The translations under genes and the position numbers were made by a program. 64,000 bases of DNA, from the NCBI RefSeq assembly GCF_011046895.1, contig NZ_CP049250.1, forward strand, positions 1,002,001-1,066,000, read 5' to 3'. The notes under the pieces were generated by a model. It did no database searches. It saw only the letters and a program-made list of their open reading frames with translations, and was not told where the DNA came from. Shown here in pieces: positions 10,190 through 21,254 of the stretch (position 1 is its first letter; each line of letters starts with the position of its first letter). Source of the DNA: Rhizobium rhizoryzae (GTDB lineage: Bacteria > Pseudomonadota > Alphaproteobacteria > Rhizobiales > Rhizobiaceae).

Positions 10190-10894
10190 TCAGAAGCGAT
10201 CTTCTTCCTCTTCGTCATCCCGACGCGTGGACTTGAGCGATGAAAGCTTGGCGAAGACGGCGTCCGCATCCAGTTCTTTCTCTTCTTCCCGCTCGTAACG
10301 GTAACCGAGATTTTCGGTCTCATTCGCGGCCTGCAGTGTCGCGCCGAGTTCCGCAGCTGTCGGCAGCGGACGGTTCTTCGATGCACGTTCTACTTCCAGA
10401 TCCAGATCGATCTGGCTGCAAAGGCCCAGTGTAACCGGATCCATCGGCGTCAGGTTAGCGGCGTTCCAATGGGTACGCTCGCGGATCTGCTCGATGGTCG
10501 ATTTTGTCGTCCCGACCAAACGTGAGATCTGCGTGTCTTTCAGTTCCGGATGGTTGCGAACCAGCCAGAGAATGGCATTCGGACGATCCTGACGCTTAGA
10601 AACCGGGGTGTAACGCGGGCCGCGGCGCTTCGATTCCGGAACGCGAACCTTCGGCTCGGAAAGCTTCAGCTTGTAGTTGATATCTTTCTCGGCGCGTGCG
10701 ATCTCGTCGCGGGAAAGCTGGCCGGTCGCGATCGGGTCCAGGCCCTTGATGCCCTGCGCTGCTTCACCATCCGCAATTGCTTTCACTTCGAGCGGATGCA
10801 GCTTGCAAAACTGAGCGATCTGATCGAAGGAGAGTGCCGTGTTGTCAACCAGCCATACTGCGGTTGCCTTCGGCATAAGCAATTGTTGAGCCAT
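10190..10894 (-). CDS. trcR: cell cycle transcriptional regulator TrcR (DUF1013)
   Basis: This is a 234-residue DUF1013 protein, the family named TrcR after the Caulobacter cell-cycle regulator and confined to Alphaproteobacteria. The N terminus M-A-Q-Q-L-L-M-P-K-A-T-A-V-W-L-V-D-N-T and the segment L-K-D-T-Q-I-S-R-L-V-G-T-T-K-S-T-I (helix-turn-helix-like, about residues 118-135) match my memory of the family. The C terminus is acidic, with D-D-E-E-E-E-D. It is monocistronic, sits between two acyl-CoA synthetase genes, and ends at a strong terminator. It is predicted to bind DNA or RNA polymerase; its target genes here are unknown. Confidence 0.88.
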   Translation of the reverse strand: MAQQLLMPKATAVWLVDNTALSFDQIAQFCKLHPLEVKAIADGEAAQGIKGLDPIATGQLSRDEIARAEKDINYKLKLSEPKVRVPESKRRGPRYTPVSKRQDRPNAILWLVRNHPELKDTQISRLVGTTKSTIEQIRERTHWNAANLTPMDPVTLGLCSQIDLDLEVERASKNRPLPTAAELGATLQAANETENLGYRYEREEEKELDADAVFAKLSSLKSTRRDDEEEEDRF

Positions 10895-11118
10895 GGATAT
10901 GATCCTTCTATCGTCCGCGCCGGTGTCGCGAGCCGTGGGTAGTTAACCACAATTTCCGGGAATTCGTCGCGTCTATAACTCGATTGCGATCAAATTGCAA
11001 TTGTCATGCAGGCATGACCCTTTGTCTAATTGCCGCCATCGCTGCAGATGATAAGAATGCGGACAAGAGGGACATCTGCGCGCTGGACGTGCAATGTCGG
11101 GAGCATGAGGAGGAAAGC

Positions 11119-13080
11119 ATGACGGAAAAAGTCTATCCTGTGCAGAAGGCAGTGAAGGCGCGCGCGCTGATCGACAAGGACAAGTACCTGAAATGGTACG
11201 AGGAAAGCGTTGAAAACCCTGACAAGTTCTGGGGCAAGCATGGCAAGCGCATTGACTGGTTCAAGCCCTACACAAAGGTCAAGAATACCTCCTTCAAGGG
11301 TAAGGTCTCCATCAAGTGGTTTGAAGACGGCCTGACCAATGTTTCCTACAACTGCATCGACCGTCACCTGAAAACTCATGGTGAGCGGACCGCCATCATC
11401 TGGGAAGGCGATAATCCGTACATCGACAAGAAGATCACGTATAACCAGCTCTACGACCAGGTTTGCCGCCTGGCGAACGTCATGAAAAAACATGGCGTCA
11501 AGAAAGGTGACCGCGTCACCATCTACATGCCGATGATTCCAGAAGCCGCCTATGCCATGCTGGCCTGCGCCCGCATCGGTGCAGTTCACTCTGTGGTGTT
11601 CGGCGGTTTCTCGCCGGAAGCTCTGGCGGGCCGCATCGTGGATTGCCAGTCAACCTTCGTCATCACCTGCGATGAAGGTGTCCGCGGTGGAAAGCCGGTG
11701 CCGCTAAAGGAAAATACCGACAAGGCGATCCATATCGCTGCACGTCAGTATGTTACCGTTTCCAACGTTCTGGTCGTGCGCCGTACCGGTGGCAAGATCA
11801 ACTGGGCACCAGGCCGCGACCTTTGGTACCATCAGGAAATCGCCAGCGTAAAAGGCCATTGCGAACCCGTGAAGATGAAGGCGGAAGATCCGCTTTTCAT
11901 TCTTTACACCTCAGGTTCGACCGGCAAACCCAAAGGTGTTCTGCACACCACCGGCGGCTATCTCGTTTACGCTGCCATGACCCATGAATACGTCTTCGAC
12001 TATCATGACGGTGACATCTACTGGTGCACAGCCGATGTGGGCTGGGTCACGGGCCATTCCTATATCGTCTATGGTCCACTGGCGAATTGCGCCACCACGC
12101 TGATGTTCGAAGGCGTACCGAACTTTCCGGATCAGGGCCGCTTCTGGGAAGTGGTCGACAAGCACAAGGTCAACATCTTCTATACCGCGCCGACCGCCAT
12201 CCGCTCCCTGATGGGGGCTGGCGACGAGTTCGTCACCCGATCGAACCGCACAAGCCTTCGTCTGCTCGGGACCGTTGGTGAGCCCATCAACCCGGAAGCC
12301 TGGGAATGGTACTACAATGTGGTGGGCGAGAAACGCTGCGCCGTGGTCGATACCTGGTGGCAGACGGAAACGGGCGGCCACATGATTACGCCGCTACCAG
12401 GAGCGACGGATCTGAAACCCGGTTCGGCCACCCTGCCCTTCTTCGGCATCAAGCCGCAACTGGTTGATAACGAAGGCAATGTGCTTGAGGGTGCCGCTGA
12501 CGGCAATCTCTGCATCACCGATAGCTGGCCGGGACAGATGCGCACCGTGTACGGCGATCACGAGCGTTTCATCCAGACCTATTTCTCCACCTACAAGGGC
12601 AAGTACTTCACGGGTGACGGTTGCCGCCGTGATGCGGACGGCTACTATTGGATCACGGGTCGCGTGGATGATGTTCTGAACGTTTCCGGCCACCGTCTCG
12701 GGACGGCGGAAGTCGAGTCCGCGCTGGTTTCGCATCATCTTGTTTCCGAAGCAGCAGTGGTTGGGTATCCGCACAACGTCAAGGGACAGGGCATTTATTG
12801 CTATGTGACGTTGATGGAGGGCAACGAGGGCACAGACGCGCTGCGCCAGGAGCTCGTGAAGCATGTGCGTCAGGAAATCGGTCCCATCGCCTCACCTGAC
12901 AAGATCCAGTTCGCGCCCGGTCTACCCAAGACGCGCTCCGGCAAGATCATGCGCCGCATCCTGCGCAAGATTGCTGAAGACGATTTCGGCGCGCTGGGCG
13001 ATACCTCCACGCTGGCCGATCCGGGTGTTGTCGACGATCTGATCGCCAACCGGCAGAACAAGGCGCCAGCCGCCGCTTGA
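11119..13080 (+). CDS. acsA: acetyl-CoA synthetase
   Basis: AcsA converts acetate, ATP and CoA to acetyl-CoA through acetyl-AMP. The 653-residue length is typical. The phosphate loop [12 protein letters not shown] is near residue 262, followed by W-W-Q-T-E-T-G-G. The regulatory lysine lies in [14 protein letters not shown] near residue 608 and is usually controlled by acetylation. ATG 11119 is chosen because GAGGAGGAAAG lies just upstream; the open frame extends to 10984 but without a ribosome site. A 224-bp gap separates it from divergent trcR. A GC-rich terminator follows. Confidence 0.96.
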   Translation: MTEKVYPVQKAVKARALIDKDKYLKWYEESVENPDKFWGKHGKRIDWFKPYTKVKNTSFKGKVSIKWFEDGLTNVSYNCIDRHLKTHGERTAIIWEGDNPYIDKKITYNQLYDQVCRLANVMKKHGVKKGDRVTIYMPMIPEAAYAMLACARIGAVHSVVFGGFSPEALAGRIVDCQSTFVITCDEGVRGGKPVPLKENTDKAIHIAARQYVTVSNVLVVRRTGGKINWAPGRDLWYHQEIASVKGHCEPVKMKAEDPLFILYTSGSTGKPKGVLHTTGGYLVYAAMTHEYVFDYHDGDIYWCTADVGWVTGHSYIVYGPLANCATTLMFEGVPNFPDQGRFWEVVDKHKVNIFYTAPTAIRSLMGAGDEFVTRSNRTSLRLLGTVGEPINPEAWEWYYNVVGEKRCAVVDTWWQTETGGHMITPLPGATDLKPGSATLPFFGIKPQLVDNEGNVLEGAADGNLCITDSWPGQMRTVYGDHERFIQTYFSTYKGKYFTGDGCRRDADGYYWITGRVDDVLNVSGHRLGTAEVESALVSHHLVSEAAVVGYPHNVKGQGIYCYVTLMEGNEGTDALRQELVKHVRQEIGPIASPDKIQFAPGLPKTRSGKIMRRILRKIAEDDFGALGDTSTLADPGVVDDLIANRQNKAPAAA

Positions 13081-13091
13081 ACTATCCATCG

Positions 13092-13115
13092 AGGGGCCGG
13101 CGCAAGCCGGCCCCT
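13092..13115. terminator. terminator hairpin between acsA and the nuclease gene
   Basis: A 10-bp perfect stem (AGGGGCCGGC and its complement) closes a GCAA tetraloop between two convergent genes. The T-tract is short, so it may work as a stable 3'-end hairpin for acsA and partly for the nuclease gene. Confidence 0.75.
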
Positions 13116-13118
13116 TGC

Positions 13119-13580
13119 TCATTCATTGCTGGCCAGTTGGCAGAAATCATTCTTCCGGCCCTGCCCGGAATAGCTGGCGGCGAAACCGGCAGCCATCATT
13201 TCACGGGCTGGATCACGTCCATCTTGCAGTACGACGTCAGCAACGATGCGGCCGAAATATTTGTCGGCCGAAATGCGGGTCAGTTTGACGGTTGACGAGG
13301 CACCGGCCATCTCTTCCAGAAAGTGTTTCGCTGCTTCAGCCGCCTCTTGTCCGCGTGCGCATTTCGACTTCAGTTCCGGCGTGTCGATACCTCGAAGCCG
13401 AACATAGACCTCCACGCTTTGCTGCGGCCACGGTCGCGCTGTTACCAGAATTGTGTCGCCATCAATGACGCGGATCACCTCCGCGGATACGGGACCTTCA
13501 ACCACAGCGCCTGCTTCTACGGCAGCCGCTTCGGCGCATACTAGGAATATGATCAAAACAAGAGATAATATTGAGCGCAT
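13119..13580 (-). CDS. secreted thermonuclease (SNase-like) family protein
   Basis: This 153-residue protein has an N-terminal signal peptide (M-R-S-I-L-S-L-V-L-I-I-F-L-V-C-A-E-A-A-A) and one staphylococcal-nuclease-like domain. Family motifs are V-I-D-G-D-T-I-L-V, R-L-R-G-I-D-T-P-E and D-K-Y-F-G-R-I-V-A-D-V, which carry the expected calcium-binding Asp and catalytic Arg/Glu. It should act on nucleic acid in the periplasm or outside the cell. The start at 13580 gives a clean signal peptide; the open frame extends to 13628. Confidence 0.85.
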   Translation of the reverse strand: MRSILSLVLIIFLVCAEAAAVEAGAVVEGPVSAEVIRVIDGDTILVTARPWPQQSVEVYVRLRGIDTPELKSKCARGQEAAEAAKHFLEEMAGASSTVKLTRISADKYFGRIVADVVLQDGRDPAREMMAAGFAASYSGQGRKNDFCQLASNE

Positions 13581-13640
13581 AAAGGAAACTATTCCTTTAT
13601 GCGAGGGCGCGTCAATAGGAATTATCACCTATGAATTTTG

Positions 13641-15263
13641 TCAGATATGGATGCCGGGAGCCTCGCGTCCTGTCCGCTCGACATATTCCAGATAGCCACC
13701 TTCATAGCGCTCCACGCCGTCCGGAGTGACTTCCAGAACTCGGTTGGAAAGCGCACCGAGGAAGTGACGGTCGTGGCTGACAAAAAGCATGGTGCCTTCG
13801 AACGAGGAGAGTGCCTTGATCAGCATTTCCTTGGTATCGATGTCCAAGTGGTTCGTCGGTTCGTCCAGCACCAGCAGGTTTGGCGGGTCAAAAAGCATGG
13901 CCGCCATGACAAGCCGTGCCTTTTCGCCTCCAGACAGAACACGGCACCGCTTTTCGACATCGTCTCCCGAAAAACCGAAGCAGCCGGAAAGAGCACGCAA
14001 AGGTGCCTGTCCGGCTTTCGGGAAACGCTCTTCCAGCCATCCAAGCACTGTGTTTTCACCATCCAGCAAATCCATCGAGTGCTGGGCGAAATAGCCGAGC
14101 TTGACGCTGGCACCGATAGTCACGGTTCCTGCGTCCGGCTCCGTGCCGCCAGTCACCAGCTTCAGCAGGGTCGATTTTCCGGCACCGTTGACCCCCATGA
14201 TGCACCAACGCTCGCGACGACGGATCATGAAATCCAGCCCGTTGTAGATCACGCGGCTGCCATAGGCTTTGTGGATTCCTTTGATGTTGACGACATCTTC
14301 CCCCGAGCGGGGTGCAGGCAAAAAGTCGAAGGCGACGGTTTGACGGCGTCTTGGCGGCTCAACCCGGTCGATCTTGTCCAGCTTCTTGACGCGGCTTTGC
14401 ACCTGCGCTGCGTGAGACGCACGCGCCTTGAAGCGTTCGATGAATTTGATTTCTTTCGCCAGCATGGCCTGCTGACGCTCGAACTGGGCCTGTTGCTGCT
14501 TTTCATTCTGTTCGCGCTGACGCTCATAAAAGGTGTAATCGCCCGAATAGGTGTTCAGCGATCCCGCGTCGATCTCGATGATCTTGTTGACGATGCGGTT
14601 CATGAACTCGCGGTCGTGCGAGGTCATGAGCAATGCTCCGTCATAGGTCTTCAGGAAATTTTCGAGCCAGATCAGGCTTTCAAGGTCCAGGTGGTTACTC
14701 GGTTCGTCGAGCAGCATCACATCAGGCCGCATTAGCAGGATACGGGCGAGCGCAACGCGCATCTTCCAGCCACCGGAGAGCTTCGAGACGTCACCATCCA
14801 TCATTTCCTGGCTGAAGGAGAGACCGGCGAGAACCTCGCGCGCGCGTCCATCCAGTCCGTAGCCATCCAGTTCCTCATAGCGGGCCTGCACCTCGCCATA
14901 ACGCTCGATGATCGTATCCATCTCGTCCATCCGATCGGGATCCGACATGGCGGCTTCAAGATCATGCAGTTCTGCGGCCACTTCGCTGACTGGCCCTGCC
15001 CCGGCCATCACCTCCGCCACGGCAGAACGGCCCGACATTTCACCGACGTCCTGATCGAAATACCCGATGGTGACCCCGCGATCCACGGAAACCTGGCCTT
15101 CATCCGGCTGCTCCTCGCCGGTAATCATGCGGAAGAGCGTTGTTTTGCCCGCACCGTTCGGCCCGACAAGACCGATTTTCTCACCGCGGTTCAGCGCTGC
15201 CGAGGCTTCGATATAAAGCAGCCGATGACTGTTCTGCTTGGAGATGTTCTCAATGCGGATCAT
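13641..15263 (-). CDS. ABC-F family ATP-binding protein
   Basis: This is a soluble 540-residue protein with two ATP-binding cassettes and no membrane segment, hence ABC-F (EttA/Uup/YbiT type), a family of translation factors acting on the ribosome. Cassette 1 has G-P-N-G-A-G-K-T-T near residue 37 and L-S-G-G-W-K-M-R-V-A-L-A-R. A charged, Q/E/K-rich linker of about 80 residues follows. Cassette 2 has G-V-N-G-A-G-K-S-T and L-S-G-G-E-K-A-R. Both Walker B motifs read L-D-E-P-(S/T)-N-H-L-D. The start at 15263 (M-I-R-I-E-N-I-S-K) is preferred over 15302. The subfamily is not settled. Confidence 0.9.
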   Translation of the reverse strand: MIRIENISKQNSHRLLYIEASAALNRGEKIGLVGPNGAGKTTLFRMITGEEQPDEGQVSVDRGVTIGYFDQDVGEMSGRSAVAEVMAGAGPVSEVAAELHDLEAAMSDPDRMDEMDTIIERYGEVQARYEELDGYGLDGRAREVLAGLSFSQEMMDGDVSKLSGGWKMRVALARILLMRPDVMLLDEPSNHLDLESLIWLENFLKTYDGALLMTSHDREFMNRIVNKIIEIDAGSLNTYSGDYTFYERQREQNEKQQQAQFERQQAMLAKEIKFIERFKARASHAAQVQSRVKKLDKIDRVEPPRRRQTVAFDFLPAPRSGEDVVNIKGIHKAYGSRVIYNGLDFMIRRRERWCIMGVNGAGKSTLLKLVTGGTEPDAGTVTIGASVKLGYFAQHSMDLLDGENTVLGWLEERFPKAGQAPLRALSGCFGFSGDDVEKRCRVLSGGEKARLVMAAMLFDPPNLLVLDEPTNHLDIDTKEMLIKALSSFEGTMLFVSHDRHFLGALSNRVLEVTPDGVERYEGGYLEYVERTGREAPGIHI

Positions 15264-15618
15264 GATATTCGAAATCCTTGCAGACGGCAGGAAGTTGGGC
15301 AAGCTATGTCAGAGGCGGCAGGAACCGTCCCTCTGTTTAAAGTGACTTGGCCAGCGATTTGGGTCCAAGAGGCTGCGTGAACGGCAAAAGCGCAGCAATG
15401 TCAATCTTTTTCCTTGACAGTACACAAGTGCTCACGTATCCCCCGACGCATCTGGATATAGGCCCGTAAAAGGTCTTTACTTCGATAGGGCGAAAGCTCA
15501 ATTCACCGGCAGACCGGTTCTAAGATCTTTCTTCGAATCCTGCTCAAACGTGGACTGATAAAAAGACGGCCGCTTGCCATGGGCGGGCAGAGCCGGATCG
15601 AACATGAAAGGATAAAAA
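15264..15618 (+). promoter_or_regulatory. intergenic region and leader upstream of rplU-rpmA
   Basis: This 355-bp gap holds no convincing gene. It contains a promoter-like TTGACA (15414-15419) followed after 17 bp by TATCCC (15437-15442), which would start a leader of roughly 170 nt before rplU. Within the leader, ACCGG-CAG-ACCGGT can form a small hairpin (near 15509-15524). A ribosome site GAAAGGA precedes the rplU ATG. Leader-mediated control of L21/L27 is possible but not shown. Confidence 0.4.
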
Positions 15619-15930
15619 ATGTTCGCAGTCATCAAGACCGGCGGTAAGCAGTACCGCGTAGCGGCAAATGATGTCGTTACAATTGAAAAGCTGGACGTCG
15701 CCGCTGGCGAAGTTGTCGAATTCAACGAAGTCCTGGTTATCGGCGAAGGCGCTGATGCCAAGATCGGCGCGCCTTTCGTGGCTGGCGCCGTGGTCAAGGC
15801 TGAAGTGGTCGAGCATAACCGTGGTGCGAAGGTTCTGTCCTTCAAGAAGCGTCGCCGTCAGAATTCCAAGCGTATTCGCGGTCATCGCCAGCATCACACG
15901 GTTGTTCGCATCACCGCGATCAACGCCTGA
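15619..15930 (+). CDS. rplU: 50S ribosomal protein L21
   Basis: L21 binds 23S rRNA near L20. The 103-residue protein begins [14 protein letters not shown], the diagnostic bL21 N terminus. It ends with the basic [17 protein letters not shown] segment. GAAAGGAT lies upstream of the ATG. It is paired with rpmA 40 bp downstream, the usual rplU-rpmA-(obgE) order. Confidence 0.97.
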   Translation: MFAVIKTGGKQYRVAANDVVTIEKLDVAAGEVVEFNEVLVIGEGADAKIGAPFVAGAVVKAEVVEHNRGAKVLSFKKRRRQNSKRIRGHRQHHTVVRITAINA

Positions 15931-15970
15931 TCGTTCGGTAGGATTTTCGAAGGTTTAAAGGAGAACTCCA

Positions 15971-16240
15971 ATGGCACATAAAAAAGCTGGCGGTTCATCG
16001 CGTAACGGTCGCGATTCTGAATCCAAGCGCCTTGGCGTGAAGAAGTTTGGCGGCGAAGCTGTGCTCGCTGGCAACATCATCGTGCGTCAGCGCGGTACGC
16101 AGTGGCATCCGGGCGCCAATGTTGGCCTCGGCAAGGACCACACCATTTTTGCGCTTACAGCAGGCAATGTGAACTACCGTACGAAGGCCAATGGCCGCGT
16201 GTACGTGTCTGTGATGCCGAAAGCGGAAGCAGCGGAATAA
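15971..16240 (+). CDS. rpmA: 50S ribosomal protein L27
   Basis: L27 reaches the peptidyl-transferase centre with its N-terminal tail. The 89-residue protein starts [16 protein letters not shown], so it has no cleavable N-terminal extension of the Firmicutes type. AAGGAGA lies about 6 nt before the ATG. A strong terminator follows at 16312, which may make rplU-rpmA a unit separate from the acetyltransferases. Confidence 0.97.
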   Translation: MAHKKAGGSSRNGRDSESKRLGVKKFGGEAVLAGNIIVRQRGTQWHPGANVGLGKDHTIFALTAGNVNYRTKANGRVYVSVMPKAEAAE

Positions 16241-16311
16241 TAGCCGGTAGCGCGTTAAAACAGCCGGCGTCACATCGACCCGGCTGATACCCGCAAAAGG
16301 TTCAGACCAGA

Positions 16312-16351
16312 AAAAAGGGAAGATGGGACGCCAAACCCACCTTCCCTTTTT
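16312..16351 (+). terminator. rho-independent terminator after rpmA
   Basis: A long stem pairs AAAAAGGGAAG-x-TGGG with CCCA-x-CTTCCCTTTTT, with one A/C mismatch and a loop of about 8 nt. It is followed by TCTTTTCC. It sits 72 bp after rpmA and 25 bp before the next ATG, so it should separate ribosomal-protein transcription from the downstream genes, unless read-through feeds them. Confidence 0.85.
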
Positions 16352-16376
16352 CTTTTCCCACAAGGAGGACTGAACC

Positions 16377-17012
16377 ATGCAAGCGGAATTGTTACGGAGC
16401 GGCCAAAGCCGGTCGCCCGAGGAGCGGTTGAGACCGCAACGGTTAAGAAGCGATTGCCCTGTCTTATTGTCGCAGAGACTTGTTCTCCGCGCCCCTCATG
16501 AAGAAGACATCGACGCCCTTTCCCATCTCGCCAACAACGCCAACATCGCCACCATGGTGGCCCGTATGCCTCACCCGTATACGGCAAAAGACGCTGCAGA
16601 CTTCGTGCGACGCGCGAAACTCGGCGAGATCGGCAAGTGCGTCTATGCCATCACGCGAGGAGATAATGGAGCGTTTCTAGGCTGCTGCGGTCTTGAGCCC
16701 CATCCGGGCGATCCGCAGACAGTCGAGCTTGGCTACTGGCTTGGTGAACCCCACTGGAATCAGGGATATGCCACGGAAGCAGCGCACGCCCTGATTGATA
16801 TGGCATTCCGGACACGCGACATCGACCATATCGATGCACGGTGCCGGGTGACCAATATCGCATCGCGCCGGGTCATCCAGAAGTGCGGTTTCCAGTTTCA
16901 AGGTTCCGGCATGGTTGGCTCGCTCGCCATGGGTGGAATGGTGCCTGTCGAGTGGTTCCGGTTGGATCGCAAGACCTGGATGTCGTTGAAGAGCTGGGGG
17001 GAAATGCGATGA
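16377..17012 (+). CDS. GNAT family N-acetyltransferase (RimJ/RimL-like), first of a tandem pair
   Basis: This 211-residue acetyltransferase uses acetyl-CoA. The pattern R-L-V-L-R-A-P (strand 1), L-G-Y-W-L-G-E-P-H-W-N-Q-G-Y-A-T-E-A (acetyl-CoA site) and the C-terminal N-I-A-S-R-R-V-I-Q-K-C-G-F are typical of RimJ/RimL-type GNATs that modify protein N termini or small molecules. The first 35 residues are a variable tail. ATG 16377 has AAGGAGGAC 6 nt upstream. Its stop overlaps the ATG of the next GNAT gene (ATGA), so the two are translationally coupled. The substrate is unknown. Confidence 0.85.
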   Translation: MQAELLRSGQSRSPEERLRPQRLRSDCPVLLSQRLVLRAPHEEDIDALSHLANNANIATMVARMPHPYTAKDAADFVRRAKLGEIGKCVYAITRGDNGAFLGCCGLEPHPGDPQTVELGYWLGEPHWNQGYATEAAHALIDMAFRTRDIDHIDARCRVTNIASRRVIQKCGFQFQGSGMVGSLAMGGMVPVEWFRLDRKTWMSLKSWGEMR

Positions 17013-17581
17013 ATGCCGCAGTTCTCGAACGTCCGCGCCTGGTCGTACCGAAGCTTGGGCCCTGCCCTATAGTTGAAACAAGACGGCTGGTCTTGCGTCC
17101 GCATCAGGCCGCTGATGCGGATGCGATTGCGCAATCGCTCGATGACTGGCAGGTCACCCGCATGTTGTCGCGCGTCCCCGCTCCCTATAGCAGGGGTGAT
17201 GCGCAGGACTGGCTGAACATGGTGCTTGGCACGAACGACTGGCATTTCGCCATCACTGAAGGCGATGGTGTGCATATCGGTTGTGTGAGCATCGAACTTC
17301 GGCATGGGCGCTGGCATCTGGGTTACTGGCTCAACCGCTTCTATTGGGGTCAGGGGCTGATGACGGAAGCAGTGTCGGCAGTGCTCGACCGGTTCTTCCG
17401 TCGTATGCCGCAAACCGAACTCTTTTCGGGTGCCTTCGCTGATAACGCCGGTTCGCTTCGCATTCAGGAGAGAATGGGGTTTTCCATCGTCGGCTGCTCG
17501 GATCTCTTCAGCATGGCCCGCAATGCCATGGCCCCGCATCTTGAAACCCGGTTGCGTCCCGAAGACTTTCGGAGGCCTTGA
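17009..17581 (+). CDS. GNAT family N-acetyltransferase, second of a tandem pair
   Basis: This 190-residue paralogue of the preceding gene shares its signatures: R-L-V-L-R-P-H-Q, A-P-Y-S-R-G-D-A-Q-D-W (compare H-P-Y-T-A-K-D-A-A-D-F) and L-G-Y-W-L-N-R-F-Y-W-G-Q-G. The open frame runs from 16841, but ATG 17009 overlaps the upstream stop by four bases and follows GGGGGGAAA. The pair lies between rpmA and obgE. A role in modifying ribosome-associated protein is possible only by location; the substrate is unknown. Confidence 0.84.
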   Translation: MNAAVLERPRLVVPKLGPCPIVETRRLVLRPHQAADADAIAQSLDDWQVTRMLSRVPAPYSRGDAQDWLNMVLGTNDWHFAITEGDGVHIGCVSIELRHGRWHLGYWLNRFYWGQGLMTEAVSAVLDRFFRRMPQTELFSGAFADNAGSLRIQERMGFSIVGCSDLFSMARNAMAPHLETRLRPEDFRRP

Positions 17582-17596
17582 TCGGCCATAAGTCGC

Positions 17597-17627
17597 CCCG
17601 GCGAGACAAAATAACTGCCTCGCCGGG
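17597..17627. terminator. possible terminator hairpin after the GNAT pair
   Basis: CCCGGCGAG and its exact complement CTCGCCGGG form a 9-bp stem with a 13-nt loop just after the second GNAT gene. There is no T-run, so termination is uncertain. It could be a stable mRNA 3' end ahead of obgE. Confidence 0.4.
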
Positions 17628-17660
17628 TGCAAATCAAGCTGATGACGCGATAGGCTTTGA

Positions 17661-18803
<1,143 letters not shown>

Positions 18804-18804
18804 G

Positions 18805-19977
18805 ATGACACTGCAGCGCAAGCCTATCGCAAAACATCGCCGCATCGTCATCAAGATTGGCTCTGCTTTGCTGGTCGATCGCAAGTCGGGTCTCAAGAAG
18901 GAATGGCTGGATTCGGTTTGTGCCGATATTGCCGCTTTGCGGGCTCAGGATATCGATGTGCTTGTCGTTTCTTCGGGCGCCATTGCACTGGGACGGACGG
19001 TCCTCGAGCTTCCCGGCGGCGCCTTGAAGCTGGAGGAAAGCCAGGCGGCTGCCGCAGTCGGTCAGATTGCACTGGCGCGCGCCTGGTCAGAAAGTCTGTC
19101 GCGCGATGACATCATCGCCGGGCAGATCCTCCTGACGCTGGGCGATACCGAAGAACGTCGCCGCTATCTGAATGCGCGTGCGACGATCAACCAGTTGTTG
19201 AAGCTCGGTTCTGTGCCGATCATCAATGAGAACGATACGGTCGCCACGTCCGAAATCCGCTACGGCGATAACGACCGGCTGGCGGCGCGTGTGGCCACCA
19301 TGACCGGTGCGGACCTGTTGATCCTTCTCTCGGATATCGATGGGCTTTATACCGCCCCGCCGCATCTCGATCCGAACGCCCAGTTCCTGCCCGTCATACC
19401 CGCGATCACAGCGGAGATCGAGGCCATGGCCGGCGGCGCGGCCTCAGAACTGTCGCGTGGTGGAATGCGCACAAAAATCGATGCGGGCAAGATCGCGACC
19501 GCTGCCGGTTGCGGCATGATCATCGCATCCGGCAAGACTGCGCATCCTTTGAAGGCTATCGAAAGCGGCGCGCGCTCCTCATTCTTCGCGCCATCCGGAA
19601 CGCCCGTGACGGCACGAAAGACCTGGATTGCCGGGCAGCTTCAGCCTGCCGGTGAACTTACCGTTGATGCTGGTGCTGAAAAAGCGCTCGCTTCCGGCAA
19701 GAGCCTGCTTCCTGCCGGTGTCCGGTCCATTAGCGGACAGTTCAGCCGCGGGGACACAGTTGCTGTGATCGGTGTGTCAGGCCGTGAAATAGCGCGTGGA
19801 CTGGTGAGCTATGATGCCGATGAGGCGCGACAGATCGCTGGCCGTAAATCCGGCGAGATTGAGCAAATCCTGGGCTATGCCGGACGCGCAGCCATGGTGC
19901 ATCGGGATGATCTCGTCATCACCGGCATGATTGCCAATGAAAATGAAGCCGTACGGGAGGAGGATGCCAATGCTTGA
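18805..19977 (+). CDS. proB: glutamate 5-kinase
   Basis: ProB phosphorylates glutamate in the first step of proline synthesis. The 390-residue product has the amino-acid-kinase domain ([29 protein letters not shown]) and a C-terminal PUA domain from about residue 290. ATG 18805 follows the obgE stop by one base; an in-frame ATG at 18793 would overlap obgE. It overlaps proA by 8 nt, so kinase and reductase are translationally coupled. This suits their labile gamma-glutamyl phosphate intermediate. Feedback inhibition by proline is expected from the family. Confidence 0.96.
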   Translation: MTLQRKPIAKHRRIVIKIGSALLVDRKSGLKKEWLDSVCADIAALRAQDIDVLVVSSGAIALGRTVLELPGGALKLEESQAAAAVGQIALARAWSESLSRDDIIAGQILLTLGDTEERRRYLNARATINQLLKLGSVPIINENDTVATSEIRYGDNDRLAARVATMTGADLLILLSDIDGLYTAPPHLDPNAQFLPVIPAITAEIEAMAGGAASELSRGGMRTKIDAGKIATAAGCGMIIASGKTAHPLKAIESGARSSFFAPSGTPVTARKTWIAGQLQPAGELTVDAGAEKALASGKSLLPAGVRSISGQFSRGDTVAVIGVSGREIARGLVSYDADEARQIAGRKSGEIEQILGYAGRAAMVHRDDLVITGMIANENEAVREEDANA

Positions 19978-21250
19978 CAAGGTGCAATCGAGCGATATCG
20001 ATACGCTGATGCTGGCAATGGGCGAACGCGCCCGCTTGGCTGCCCGCAAACTTGCCGTTGCTTCGACAGATCAGAAGAACAAAGCGCTGAACGCCGCTGC
20101 CGATGCGATACTTTCATCTGTAGCAACAATTCTGGAGGCCAATGCCCTCGATCTGGAGGCCGTGGCAGACAAGGGTTTGCAGCCGTCGTTCATTGATCGT
20201 CTGACGTTGAATGAAAAGCGTGTAACCGAAATGGCCGAGGGGCTGCGGGCTATTGCAGCCCTGCCCGATCCGGTTGGCAATGTGATTGCGGATTGGGAGC
20301 GTCCTAACGGATTGAAAATCGAGCGCGTGCGCACGCCGCTCGGCGTGATCGGCGTCATCTACGAAAGCCGACCGAACGTGACCGCCGATGCAGGTGCATT
20401 GTGCCTGAAGGCTGGCAATGCTGTCATTCTGCGGGGCGGATCAGACTCGCTTAATTCATCGCAAGCGATCCATCGCTGCCTTTCCGCAGGGCTTCGCGCA
20501 GCAGGCTTGCCGGAAGACTCCATACAGTTGGTGGCGATTGCCGATCGTGCCGCGGTTGGGGCGCTACTCTCCGGTCTGAATGGTGCGGTGGATGTCATCG
20601 TACCGCGCGGTGGCAAAAGTCTGGTGGCGCGTGTGCAAACAGAGGCGCGCGTACCGGTCTTCGCCCATCTTGAAGGGCTCTGCCACATCTATGTGGACGC
20701 CTCTGCGGATCTCGATATGGCCGTCAAGGTGGTCGTGAATGCCAAGATGCGCCGTACCGGCATCTGTGGTGCCGCCGAAACCCTGCTGGTCGATCGTGCG
20801 GTAGCCGCGACACATTTGCAGCTGATCCTTTCGGCTCTCATCGAGAAGGGATGCGAAGTCCGGGCCTCGGAAGAGGTGAGCGCCCAGATCGAGGGGCTTA
20901 AGGCTGCAAGTGAGGAAGACTGGCGGACCGAGTATCTCGAAGCCATTATCTCCGTGAAGCTGGTGGATGGTATCGATGGCGCGATCGAACACATCAACAC
21001 CTATTCGTCCAACCATACGGAAGCTGTGATTGCTGAAGATCCGCAGGTTGTTGCGCGCTTCTTCAATGAGATCGACTCCGCGATCCTCCTGCACAATGCA
21101 TCGACCCAGTTTGCCGATGGAGGCGAATTCGGTATGGGCGGCGAGATCGGCATCGCCACAGGCAAGATGCATGCCCGTGGTCCGGTTGGGGTGGAGCAGT
21201 TGACGTCTTTCAAGTACCGGGTGCACGGCACCGGCCAGATCCGGCCCTGA
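19970..21250 (+). CDS. proA: gamma-glutamyl phosphate reductase
   Basis: ProA reduces gamma-glutamyl phosphate to glutamate semialdehyde with NADPH. The 426-residue protein is an aldehyde-dehydrogenase-fold enzyme. The catalytic Cys lies in [11 protein letters not shown] near residue 266, and Y-E-S-R-P-N-V-T and E-F-G-M-G-G-E-I-G are further family blocks. ATG 19970 is chosen because GGGAGGAGG lies 6-8 nt upstream; ATG 19964 is too close to it. It is encoded directly after proB. Confidence 0.96.
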   Translation: MLDKVQSSDIDTLMLAMGERARLAARKLAVASTDQKNKALNAAADAILSSVATILEANALDLEAVADKGLQPSFIDRLTLNEKRVTEMAEGLRAIAALPDPVGNVIADWERPNGLKIERVRTPLGVIGVIYESRPNVTADAGALCLKAGNAVILRGGSDSLNSSQAIHRCLSAGLRAAGLPEDSIQLVAIADRAAVGALLSGLNGAVDVIVPRGGKSLVARVQTEARVPVFAHLEGLCHIYVDASADLDMAVKVVVNAKMRRTGICGAAETLLVDRAVAATHLQLILSALIEKGCEVRASEEVSAQIEGLKAASEEDWRTEYLEAIISVKLVDGIDGAIEHINTYSSNHTEAVIAEDPQVVARFFNEIDSAILLHNASTQFADGGEFGMGGEIGIATGKMHARGPVGVEQLTSFKYRVHGTGQIRP

Positions 21251-21254
21251 ACTG

